From: Asparagopsis taxiformis
Lineage: Eukaryota; Rhodophyta; Florideophyceae; Bonnemaisoniales; Bonnemaisoniaceae
NCBI GenBank assembly: GCA_030407315.1
Contig: JALQPE010002280.1
Location: 1-64,000, forward strand
Length of the DNA: 64,000 nt
Direction of reading: 5' to 3'
Shown here: positions 34,621-45,003 of the stretch, piece after piece
Position numbering within the stretch: the first letter of the stretch is position 1
Layout of the letters: the number at the start of each line of letters is the position of its first letter
Notes under the pieces: generated by a model
The model's database searches: none
The model's input: the letters and a program-made list of their open reading frames with translations, nothing else
What the model was told of the DNA's origin: nothing
Program-made: the position numbers and the translations under genes

Positions 34621-35177
34621 ACTGCCAAAGCTGTAAGCAGTCTGGCTGCCCCCTTTCCCCATGTCTCCAGTCCTCCTTCATCATCCCAGCCTCCTCTCCT
34701 GTGATGACGTACGCCTCTGGTGTCGCTCCTCTTGCCCCTTTCCTCAATAAACTGCGCGTCTACCACCACTGTAGTGTACAAATACCGCCGCCTTCATTTA
34801 CTTGTATACCAACCTTCCCATCCATCTCTATTGTCTTACAATCCTGGGCTAGCCTATTTTATAACCATATTTGTATAGAGAATAGCTAGATTCCTACTTA
34901 CTGGACAATATAGTGCACTGAAACGGGCGGTTTTAATATATATATATTATACCGTGCAGCAGGGGGACCGTATGATTTCTGTGGCTCCCGGCACCAGGGC
35001 TAAATTTCGCAGACAACAGCCGTTCAAACCCTCTGCTCATACGAGCGAATGGTTGTGAGCAGTTGGGAACATCACGTGATTTTCCCGACTGCGCAGTTCC
35101 CTTCCCACCTTTCCCAGGGTGGGAGGGGGACGGCACTCTCAGCCCCTTACAGCGGAAGCCGTTTACCGGGGATTCTT
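34621..35177. other. Spacer between P2 arrays, conserved with element B
   Basis: 34620-34930 parallels 59420-59760 of element B. No gene is supported. 34970-35177 forms the left arm of the next foldback. Confidence 0.55.
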
Positions 35178-35570
35178 ACAGCAAAGCCATCGTTACGATG
35201 ACTTTGCTGTAAGAAAGCGTTTCCATTACAGTGGCCAAGAATTTTTTTACCGGGTAAAAAAATCACGGCAGCTGTAATGATTTATTTTCTTACAGCAAAG
35301 TCATCGTTATGATGACTTTGCTGTAAGAAAGCGTTTCAGTTACAGTGGCCAAGAATTTTTTTACCGGGTAAAAAAATCACGGCAGCTGTAATGATTTATT
35401 TTCTTACAGCAAAGTCATCGTAACGATGACTTTACTGTAAGCATCCCTGGAAATTGCTTTCGCTTTAAGCGCAGAGACTTCCGTCCCTTTCCGACCTTGG
35501 GAAGGGTGAGGAAGGAATTATGAAGTCAGGAAACAGGGTATAGGGATGGTATGGACGACTGTAGGCGGCA
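35178..35570. repeat. Second P2 palindrome array and right foldback arm
   Basis: Same palindromes as at 34337; the counterpart in element B is 60012-60422. The right arm (35450-35570) is a diverged inverted copy of the left arm at 35060-35170. After this array the similarity to element B ends. Confidence 0.85.
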
Positions 35571-37195
35571 TTACGTAACACATTGAGTTGTTTACACCCG
35601 GATTGAGCTGGTTGTTGTGTCTAGTATGGTTGGAGAAGTCTACGAAATTTTTCCCACGTGGTCGGAAATGGTTCGATTTTCTCACCACAGAGATTCTGAC
35701 TTTTGAAATTCAAACTCGTTAAAGTGGACTAGAGTTGGTTGAACACCTCCAGGACCTCTGGGAAAGTTCTGGTAACACATGTCCTGTAACTGCACGCGGT
35801 TATCCTCTCTGAAATCAACAATAGATTATCGGTGGGCAAAATCTACACTTGGTGCCATGTGGCACATTGACTATACGAAACCGTCTGTTTCCATTTTTTA
35901 TACTTTACTCTCGAGTAGATAGGATTCCAGCAGTCCAAGTAAAGAATGGGCCATACAAATGGTTCATTTCAACACAAGCATTGTGCAGTTCAACCTCTTC
36001 CAAGTCCAAAAATTTGTCCAGAGTACACTTCCAGGCCATCGCCTGGAAGTGTACTCTGGACAAGTTTTGGACTAAGTGCACTTTTAAGTGCATGCACTTG
36101 GAGGCATCCAGTCCAAATCTACGTCGTTCCGACAAAGTTGAATTTTGGCCATGGCCGAAATTCATCACATCTCCAGTTGTGAGAATCTGCTGACCAAAAC
36201 TCGATGCATTCTGCCAGTCCTAATGCGCAAGCCAGAAGCTTTACGGACAGATAAAACACCTTTCTGTACTCCCCAGAGCCAGTCCAGCCCTTATAGACCA
36301 AATCCTCATCGTTCCGACAAAGTTCAATTTTGGCCATCACATCTCCAATTGTGAGAATCTGGCGACCAAAAAATTAGTTCATTACGGCAGCTTTGCCTCG
36401 CAAGCTGCCAGATTTCAGGGGGAATAAATCCCGTTCCAGTACTCCCCAGACCCACCACAACCCTTCCAGACCACGTGCACTTCGTTTTGACACAGTTCAA
36501 TTTTGGCGATCAAATCTCCAGTTGTGAGAATCTGATGACCAGAAATCGATGAATTCTACCAGCCCTTCACGCTAGCCAGAAGCTACGAGTTTGACCATGT
36601 CAACAATACATTTTTACATCCCCTATGTCTTAGCCAACTATCACAGTCTAGCATCGTGGACTCTTTCCACCTACGTGATAAGGCTACTGTTACCTATGGA
36701 GCAACGTTTTCGTTACTGTGGAGACGTATTCAGCGCCGAGCCAGTTACAGCACTTTCCAGCCTCTATCAACCGCAGAGACGTTTGGTACACTACATCTAC
36801 GCTTACCTTGCTGTATTTTCAGTGGTACTACTACATGCCAGGAGCTTGAAGACATTGGATATGAGGCTATCTCTCGTCTTGGCTTCAATGCAGATTCAGA
36901 CACTACCCACCCACCCTCTCCTCCACCTGCCACCTGCAGTCCGGAGCAAAAATGATAAAGCACACCTATCCGTAGTTATCCTGTTCCTGGGTATTCCATT
37001 CTAGAGCTCCTGTGGCCATCAATTTCTAGTAAAGACGGATACCCTCGCCCCTTCCTACTTCGACTTGACACTATCGTCTGACTGGTTTCCTGATGTCTCG
37101 CATCTATCTACTTCCATCTATTACAAAATTCAACTCAACAGAAATTTTATTTCTTCATTCTTCGTCTACTACACCGAAACTGGTTTCATCTGATA
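35571..37195. repeat. Element A interior with a hairpin and a three-copy direct repeat
   Basis: A hairpin at 36005-36069 has arms TTGTCCAGAGTACACTTCC and its complement around CATC. A unit with AGTT(G/C)AATTTTGGC and CCAGTTGTGAGAATCTG occurs three times (about 36122-36198, 36309-36372, 36481-36545). ORFs at 36591-37004 and 36656-36955 show no recognisable domain. Confidence 0.6.
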
Positions 37196-38719
37196 CTACT
37201 CCCCTTCATTCTCGATTTCATCATCGACGAATACCTTCACATATTCTGCATCTCCTCCGTCCTCTTCCATAGACCTGAAGCTCTCCTCCAGCACTGATTC
37301 CCCCCATCGTCTACATTCAGTTCTTCATATCTATCACGCGATATAGTCAAAACCTCCTCATTCATGAACCGACTACTCACCCGCTCCCCGGGAAGAAGCA
37401 GTTTCACTGCTTCATTGATTTCCCGATTTGCGCTCCTTCCACCTCTGTTCCACTTTGAAATTTCAAAATCGTTCGGAACCCGTATGCAAGTATGTAGATG
37501 AATTGCAAGGAGTATTCTGAACGTCGCAGGAACATGTTCTTATCAGAACATTGCGTGTAGGCGACTGCAAAGTTCAGTGCAACCTCTACTAAATTGATCC
37601 TCCTAGTCAAAAACCTCTTGTCCGGTTCTCCAATTATTTGAACTTCGTACTCGACTTTGAATAGCATTTCTTTTCGCACTGCAATGAAGTCGCGAAGAAT
37701 CTTCATATTCTTGTCATCCATTGCTGCACGCTCCGCTGCATTCATTTTCCTCTGCGCCGAGTACAGACTTGGAACTGACTCAATGTCCAGCCCACCGTCG
37801 TGCAAATGATGCTCCATTCGGACTGAACCTTGAAACCCACTGTATAGAACGAATCCAAGATCTCGGATGAACCGGTTTCGCACATGATCTCTGGACTTGT
37901 TCATAAACCCGGTCACTGCCGTGAGTGCCGATTTCGTCACAGTGATGCCTACCTCCTTTCTGTGCAACGGCCCATTGTCACCAACCTTTCTTCGCTTCTG
38001 CTTTCGACCGGCCCCATCACTTCCCTCGGACGTCCCATGCATTCCATCCATGCGAGCAGAGTCCGTTCCGCGAATTGTCTCCTCAATGGTCCCGGTAGTC
38101 ACATACCCCCGCGCCCTCCACCGTTCGATACCTTCCGACGTTCCATTGGAGCTGGAACGGTCTCCTCCCTCTCTGAAAGAATTGTTTTGACACGTATTCT
38201 TGATTAAAGAGGTCACAACTTGGCAGCGCAATTCAATGTGGTTCCGGCCGGAAAGCGTCCTATTGAACACATCCTTTCGCTCATTGCTCTGCCTGGCGAA
38301 CATCAGCGTATTGATTAGCTGGCATCCGTTGAAATGCCTATCCCTCTTATCCACCATTGCCTTCGTGTACGTTGGAACAACAGCACACAGCACAGCACAC
38401 ACCATTTCGAACGTGAACGATTTCTCCGCATCCTGCGCAATGCGGAGACGTTCCCTGTCCTTCTCGGAGGCGATCTTCTTCGGATGTCCTTGTCCCTGGC
38501 TCAGAAGCCCATCGACGATGCTCTTGACCTCCTGCATATCGGTGTTTAGCATGGAGACAGTCTTGGCGACATTTCCGAGAGTCTCGCGTAATTGAATGGT
38601 GCTCTTCTCGACGGCATCCATTTATCACTCAGGGCTTTCAACTCTGCAGTGATGTTCGAAAAGCCCTCACGCGTTATTTCGGAAAATGCGGCGATGCTTA
38701 CGGAGGTTTCGGGATTCAT
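37196..38719 (-). pseudogene. Conserved transposon-end protein of unknown family (broken copy)
   Basis: Paralogue of the 507-residue gene at 31088-32611, in the same position relative to the right terminus. The main open frame covers 37404-38621 and includes KDRERLRIAQDAEKSF, KSALTAVTGFMNKSRDHVRNR and ITRRINLVEVALNFAVAYTQC-like text. The true N-terminus lies upstream (ATG at 38719, with EITREGFSNITAELKALSDK matching the intact paralogue). It is out of frame by one base, consistent with a loss in an A-run near 38625. The C-terminus (NEEVLTISRDRYEEL, then EYVKVFVDDE to a stop at 37196) needs two more frame changes near 37425 and 37300. Element A has thus lost this function too. Confidence 0.7.
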
Positions 38720-39249
38720 CTTGACCTTGCAATTGGAGTTTGCTAAAAGGAGAATTGCTTTGAAGGAAGGATGTCACGCTTAGTACAGCAGTGTTGTAGC
38801 AAATATCATTTCAGTGGATGCATCCATCCTGGTCTACTCTACATAATAATAATGCTTCTCAGTGCTCCGTAACGGTTATTTTTCATAATTTAGTGGTGGA
38901 TGGTGCGTATTCTTTCCTTTGCCACCACCCACGTCCTGTGCATACCACACCTCGCTACCAGACTGACGTCTCCTACTAGACACTTTCAATGCAAAGATAG
39001 ATAGGTATAATTTGAAATGCTAAACTCAACATATTATAGCTACTCTGTACATTCTCTCCTTACGGTGAGACAAACCAGATATGTTCTGTTCTCCCAATCT
39101 TCCTTTCTATAACTTCCTATTCAGCATCTAGCTTCCCCGCACCCAACTATCTGTAAAGCACCATCACAATTACTATAGTCGTATACCACACACCATTCCA
39201 ATATTTACCTTCACACCAACACTATGCTCCATATTTCCTCTAAGTCCAC
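38720..39249. other. Upstream flank of the unknown gene
   Basis: AT-rich, with no ORF of note. It presumably contains the promoter of the minus-strand gene and borders the right subterminal array. Confidence 0.4.
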
Positions 39250-39625
39250 TCCACCAGACAGTGTTGTCAAACAATGCACGGTACTACCCGCAGACAATAC
39301 AATTTGCTATCTACACTACTGTCTACAGATTTCCCCAGACAGTGCAGTAATACAGTACAATGTATTGTCTCAGACAGTAAAATGTACTGTCTGCACATAC
39401 TGTCTGGCGACAACACTTCCAGACAGTAAAATTTACTGTTCTGGACAGTAAATTTTACTGTTTTTGGTACTGTCCAGATTTCGTGCCAGTTTACTGCTGC
39501 AGCAGTATTCTGAAATTTCCAGACAGTAAATTTTACTGTCTCCGCGCACTGTCTTGGCCAGACAGTAATTTTTACTGTCTCAGACAGTAAATTTACTGTC
39601 TTTTTTCATTCTCAACACCGTAGTG
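39250..39625. repeat. Right subterminal repeats and terminus of element A
   Basis: AGACAGTAAATTTTACTGTCT-type palindromes (39420-39600) run into CAACACCGTAGTG, the inverted copy of the left end at 11541. Confidence 0.85.
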
Positions 39626-39792
39626 TTCGCCACATGGAATACATCCATACAGCACACGAAAAATACCCGCGCCTGTTCCGCTCAGACAACGCGCGGGAAT
39701 AAACGTCCTCCACGCTCCAGCAGGCACTATCTGCCAGAGGTATTACACACAAACTACCGCCCCATATACACCACAACAGAACAGCCTCGCTG
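39626..39792 (+). pseudogene. Copia integrase, continuation after element A
   Basis: The frame continues directly from 11540. It reaches the integrase motif LFRSDNARE, with a stop immediately after it, and later, in a shifted frame, PYTPQQNSLA, which matches the conserved copia integrase text around the catalytic Glu. Similarity ends at about 39792, where another insertion begins, so reverse transcriptase and RNase H are missing from the window. Confidence 0.75.
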
Positions 39793-42155
39793 TGGGACTC
39801 GTCCCGTATTGCGCTGCGAGCGGTCGCGGGAGGGACAATTCCAGGCGTCTGGAATGGGCGCCAGGAAGGGTCGCTTAAGCGGTACGCTCGAGAGCGTGAG
39901 TGGGTGCTCGATAGGGAATCAGCCGCGAAGAGCCGCGTTGGGAATCAATGGTCGCGGTGACGTGGCAAGGCAATTGTCGCCCAAGGGCGAATGGGCGCGT
40001 GCCGCCTTGCATTGGCACCGGGCCACATTGCTTGCGCGGGACCCTTCGGCGAGCGTGCAACGTGTAGCGATATAGGCGCGATTAGTCACACACGTGTGCG
40101 AGCGGGAGGATTCTCCCGTTACAGTTGTGCACGTGTATGTTACGGCTAGCCGTTTCTATTAGTTTACACGTAGCAACGTAGCAGCTTACTCTGTCAGGCC
40201 CCTGGGCCGCATAAACACCCCACAAGGTCCATTGGACGCCGGACCGGGACCATTGGTCCTGGTCGGTCCCGGCAGTCTCGTTGACCATTTAAGGTCAACG
40301 GATTGACCACTAAGCTACAATAAAGGTAGATCGTCTCGGTTCCAAATCTTTCGACCGTGGTCGTTTAACTTACAACTAAACGGCGGCGGCAATTCCCTTA
40401 CCGGATACCCGCTGCTCCGTTTCGATCTCCAATTGGGGATCGCTCGCACATTTCCCCAATTGCCCGCCACGAGCCTCCTCCGGCGGGAGTGCACGTGGAT
40501 TGCCCTAGGGCATTTCGTCTCCACGGTAGTGGAGAACCTTCCCGCTTCTTTTAACGCCGCTAGGCGACCGGGAGGGGCCTTCCGCCCACCGGGACAAGGC
40601 TGCCGACTGGGAGTGCTGTCGGTTGGCACCCCCAGCCGGTCAACCGAAGCCAACGCCCGCAGGCTTTTCAAACGGTCCCGACCGCTGCCGTCAGTGGTAT
40701 CACAGTTGCGGAATACGTCGTGTGAAAACCACGCGTGGAGGCGACCACAATCCCCGCGGGGATCCATCGCGCTAAGTGCCTAGTTAACCCTTGAGTGGGT
40801 TGAGGACGGCCACGGCCGATAGATCCCTCCGGCAGGTTAGATCCAGCCGTCCCGGACCCCGCTCTACCACCCGCTACCGGGTTGGGAGACAGGTGTCCGG
40901 GCTCCGAGGGATCGATCCACCCGACACAGCCCTCGGGCTACTAGGATCGCACGAGGCGTCAACCTCGTGGAATCGGTGCTCTCACTCGTGAGTTCGAAGC
41001 CTTATCCCTATCCTCTAATCCTCCTCGGAGGTATAATCCATCTACAAGGGCTAAGGTCCTACATTTGGTCTCTCGACCTAGAAGCGTTCGGGACGCTGTT
41101 GATCAACCTAGGTTGCTAAAACATCTCCGCTGGTGAGCATCGTACACCGCTTTGTCAGCGTCAAAAACTAGGAAAGTAACAAAGGAAAGGAAAGTATACC
41201 GTACGCGAGGTACGAAGAAAGTCAGAACGGGTACGCCCGGAGCTGCAGGCCCTGTAAATCGACGCAGATTCGTGTGAGGTAACCGTCGACAGACGTTAAA
41301 CACCGTAGCTCGGAGGAGCATAATCTCAACCAAATTATTTATATTCATTTCGGTGAGCGAACAGAATGGCCCCCGGCATCGATGAGCCGACGGCCAGCTC
41401 ACTAGCCAAGGAACGGAAATCCTCGGCCACTACGACTACTAGTCGTAGAAAAGGGAGGGCAGCCAGCGTGCCGCGAAGCTCCCCTCCCAGAACTCGCGCA
41501 AACGCGCGAAAGAAGACTGCCTCGGTAGTTTCAGCGGCGACACCTCCAAAGTCGCCGCCCCGGCGGAAAATGTCCACTCGCTGTCAAGCGTGGACTCAGG
41601 GATGGGCGCTAGGCCACTTACACTTCCTGTAGTGGCGCCTACCCCTAGAGGTGATGAATTATCGGTGGCTCAAGAGCCGACGCCTGCTGCAGCGAACAGC
41701 AGAATCGAGGGGAAGAGAGTGCTTCGCGAGCCCTCTATCCATATTGACCCGCTTCCCAGCCTCGGCTTGACCACATTGCCATCCACGGGATTGTTTTCGG
41801 ACAGGCCCCCACGGATGCCAAGCACGGCCACTGCCCATGCCAGTGCGGCTTTGAAGCAGCCGCCTGCCACGGCAGTTGCCCCGCAGGAGATCCGGCTATC
41901 GCACGGGAGGTAGCCCGTGAAATCGCTCGCGAGGAGGTGCGTATCGACCGCGCCATTCACCCGCAGGCAGCTTATGACGATATGCGCGCCTCGCTGATCT
42001 CCGAAATCGTTCCCATCGTGACCAGACAATTGGAGTCGGTCGTGACCGAACGCGTTTACACGCGACTCAAGACGGCCCTAAGGCTCGAAATTCCGCATCT
42101 CGTCCGGGACGCCGTGACAGAAATGCAGGACGCCGAGGCGCCGTTAAGTCCGCTC
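39793..42155 (+). mobile_element. Second degraded element, probably LTR retrotransposon 5' part
   Basis: It begins with TGTGGGACTCGTCCCG where copia similarity stops, consistent with an LTR starting in TG. GC-rich non-coding DNA to about 41365 could be LTR plus leader. A basic, Gag-like reading starts at 41366 (MAPGIDEP) and continues in two further frames (41590-41913, then about 41910-42155 with a helical segment ending in VRDAVTEMQDAEAPLSP). Element B interrupts it at 42156. I see no retropepsin or polymerase motif, so the class is tentative. Confidence 0.35.
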
Positions 42156-43210
42156 CACTACGGTGTGAAAAGGGGCCTCAGACAGTACTGCGAGACAGTG
42201 ATTTTTACTGTCTGAGACAGTAAAAATCACTATGCGGCAAATGAAAATTAATGCCACACTTGGAGACAGTGATTTGCACTGTCTGGCAGACAGTACGGAA
42301 CACTGTCTGCAGACAGTAAAAAACACTGTCTCACAGTACTGTCTGAGGCAGTGAATGGAGACAGTAAAAATTAATGATTTATTCAATAGTTGGATATGAT
42401 GTAATTTACTGTACTGGGCAGTGTTGGCGGATAGTGTTTTGTATTGGCCAAGGCAACATGGCCGGATAGTGAAATACGCTGCCTGGGACAATAGATGGAA
42501 CCAACACGGTGCACTGTCCTGGGCAGTACCTGGAGACAGTGATTTCACTGTCCTGGGCAGTACCTGGAGACAGTGATTTTCACTGTCCTGGGCAGTACCT
42601 GGAGACAGTGATTTTCACTGTCCTGGGCAATACCTGGAGACAGTGATTTTCACTGTCCTGGGCAGTACCTGGAGACAGTGATTTTCACTGTCCTGGGCAG
42701 TACCTGTAGACAGTACTTTGTGCTGCCCTGGGCAGTACCTGTAGACAGTACTTTGTGCTGCCCTGGGCAGCACCTGTAGACAGTACTTGTGCTGCCTGGG
42801 CAGCACCTGTAGACAGTACTTTGTGCTGCCCTGGGCAGCACCTGTAGACAGTACTTTGTGCTGCCCTGGGCAGCACCTGTAGACAGTACTTTGTGCTGCC
42901 CTGGGCAGCACCTGTAGACAGTACTTTGTGCTGCCCTGGGCAGCACCTGTAGACAGTACTTTGTGCTGCCCTGGGCAGCACCTGTAGACAGTATTTCGTG
43001 CTGCCCTGGGCAGCACCTGTAGACAGTATTTCGTGCTGCCCTGGGCAGCACCTGTAGACAGTATTTGTGCTGCCCTGGGCAGCACCTGTAGACAGTATTT
43101 CGTGCTGCCCTGGGCAGCACCTGGAGACAGTATTTCGTGCTGCCCTGGGCAGCACCTGGAGACAGTATTTCGTGCTGCCCTGGGCAGCACCTGGAGACAG
43201 TAAAAGTAGT
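42156..43210. repeat. Left terminus and expanded 35-bp subterminal array of element B
   Basis: About 20 tandem units of 35 bases (42520-43200), with TGCCCTGGGCAGCACCTGTA as the common part, follow the irregular AGACAGT palindromes. The array is about twice as long as in element A. A few units have one-base losses (for example at 42781-42800). Confidence 0.9.
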
Positions 43211-45003
43211 GTCCTGATATAGTAAAATTCGGTGTCTGGGAGTGGTGGATGAGATGGAGCGTCACGCTGTCGTGGGCATCTTTCTGGGGTAGAGGAAGGC
43301 AGTTCTAGCGCTATGAGGATGGGGCATGGACGGTATTCATATGGGAATGGACAGAATAGTACGGCTAGGAATTTTTATTTCGTAGTGACTATGAGCTAGC
43401 GAGAGGTATACGCGGTAGGATAGGTAGCAATCTAAGAGGGTGCGATATGGGAAGCTTCACTCTGGATTTGTTTATTTGCGCAGGCTACATTGAGAATAAA
43501 CAATCCCTATGTTAAAAATGCTACTACAACTAACACTATTCCGACGAGTAAAACTAAAACTACTAGAAAAGTCTAGAAATCTATCAACTGATTGAGCTGC
43601 ATGAATAAGCTAGGAAATGAAGAGAAGAAGAAAAAATGATGTAGAGAAAGGAAACAAGTTAGTGACGTTGAATTGGAGAGGGAAATTGATGGTGATTAGG
43701 AGACTAACGTACCTTAACAAATACCATTGCATCCCAAATTGAGATATGTACTCACAGGCAGAAAAGAAAATTAGTGGAGAAGTGGTAAGAGAGAAAGATA
43801 AATGAAAGTAGAATTGGAACACTCACCGACTGGAAACCTGAGAAAGAGAAAACGAATAGAAAACTGGGTTAGTGGCGTGAGTTGTGGAAACGTACCATCA
43901 TGGTTCATATCCGTCGGAGACAAAGCAACAACTTTGGCCTTGGGAGCCGTATTGATGATCTAAAACTTACGCTTTGGAAGCAGTTTAGATGATCTATACG
44001 GCTTCCACGGCCAGGGTTGTTGCTTTGCTTCCGACGGATATGAAGATGGAAACAGGGATCTCCAGAATCTGTTGTTTAAGTAGCACTCTGCGGGCGGAAA
44101 TGACGTGTACTCTAACAATAGAGGGATGAATTTGAAACGGAGCGGTGCGATGGGAGGCCCAGAAAAACGATACCTAGGGTGCGAATTACGCTTTGAAGCA
44201 CATGACCTGGCAGAACAGGCGCAAAATTATTGTATCTTCTACCGCCTTCTCTAGTCTATAATGACGTCATCACTACAGAAATATAGGAAAAACACTAGCA
44301 TATCGGGCCTACTGGAAAGGGGGAGGCGAGGAGTAGGAAAAATGGCGCACTTTCCTGGACGAGGAGTCCGCGCTTCCAGTGATGATTTGGACGGTATATA
44401 TCGATGACGTCATTGCATGCTCTGAGCACACTTGGCAGGCAGTCAAAGCGGGCCACGTGGATGTGGGCGGCTAGGAAACAGCAGTGTGGGAGAAATTTTA
44501 TAATTTTCATGTTGCAAGCGAGCAGTGAATCTGCATTGCAATATATAAATTTATGCTAATTTAAGATATCACACCGAGTACGATTCAACGAGAGATTGTG
44601 CTTTCAACTTGTAAATAGGGCCGAAAATGGTAGAGTATACGAGTAGGAAGTACGTGTATGAGAAAATCAGATTCAGTATTAGTGCCTAGAGCATCACTGC
44701 GAAATAAACGGCCGTTTTCCGGAAATGGATACATCTTGGCTGGGTTTGTGGTTAGGGGATGCGATACAAGATAGCAAAACGATGTTGAGTCCGGATGAAA
44801 TAGCAATCAATGTGCATAAAGCAATGAGCATAGGGCAAAGCATTGTGGTGAACCAGTTCATTGGATCGAATGAAAGCCTGGAAAGGTTTCGTAACGGTTA
44901 AAAGTAGTAGTACTGTATTGAGATAGTAGTCATGTCATAGAAGTTTAGAGTTGTATTCTATGCAACAAAACTGAGCGAAGAAGAAAAGAACAAAAACATC
45001 AAG
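43211..45003. promoter_or_regulatory. Conserved 5' region of element B upstream of the transposase
   Basis: 43211-44900 parallels 12291-13868 of element A. It includes an extra inverted repeat (43908-44043; arms CATATCCGTCGG and CCGACGGATATG) that element A has as a single short version. This is the only sequence between the subterminal array and the transposase start, so promoter and 5' leader probably lie here. No TATA box was assigned. Confidence 0.45.

Larger units (their letters stand above)
11541..39625 (+). mobile_element. Element A: large CACTA-type transposon, deleted derivative, inserted in copia
   Basis: Left end CACTACGGTGTTGAAAAGG at 11541 and right end CAACACCGTAGTG at 39613-39625 are inverted copies. 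The element is flanked by TT at 11539-11540 and 39626-39627. Removing the element and one TT joins the copia integrase frame exactly. Both ends continue into subterminal AGACAGT/ACTGTC arrays. Its own sequence is about 10.4 kb; the remaining 17.7 kb is element C. Relative to element B it lacks the transposase, and its two ParB-dioxygenase genes are fused by deletion. It cannot supply transposase in its present form. Confidence 0.85.

Noticed and set aside
40200..40320. tRNA-like A-box (TAGCTTAGTGGTCAA) on the minus strand
   Set aside because: No matching T arm or acceptor pairing was found; at most a SINE or primer-site relic.
42154..42155. Target-site duplication (TC) of element B
   Set aside because: The right end is outside the window, so the duplication cannot be confirmed.
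42615..43265. Long minus-strand ORFs (156-216 residues) rich in CCPGQHK and QVLPRA text
   Set aside because: They are the 35-bp subterminal repeat read in three frames (3 x 35 is a multiple of 3). The same happens at 11793-12181.
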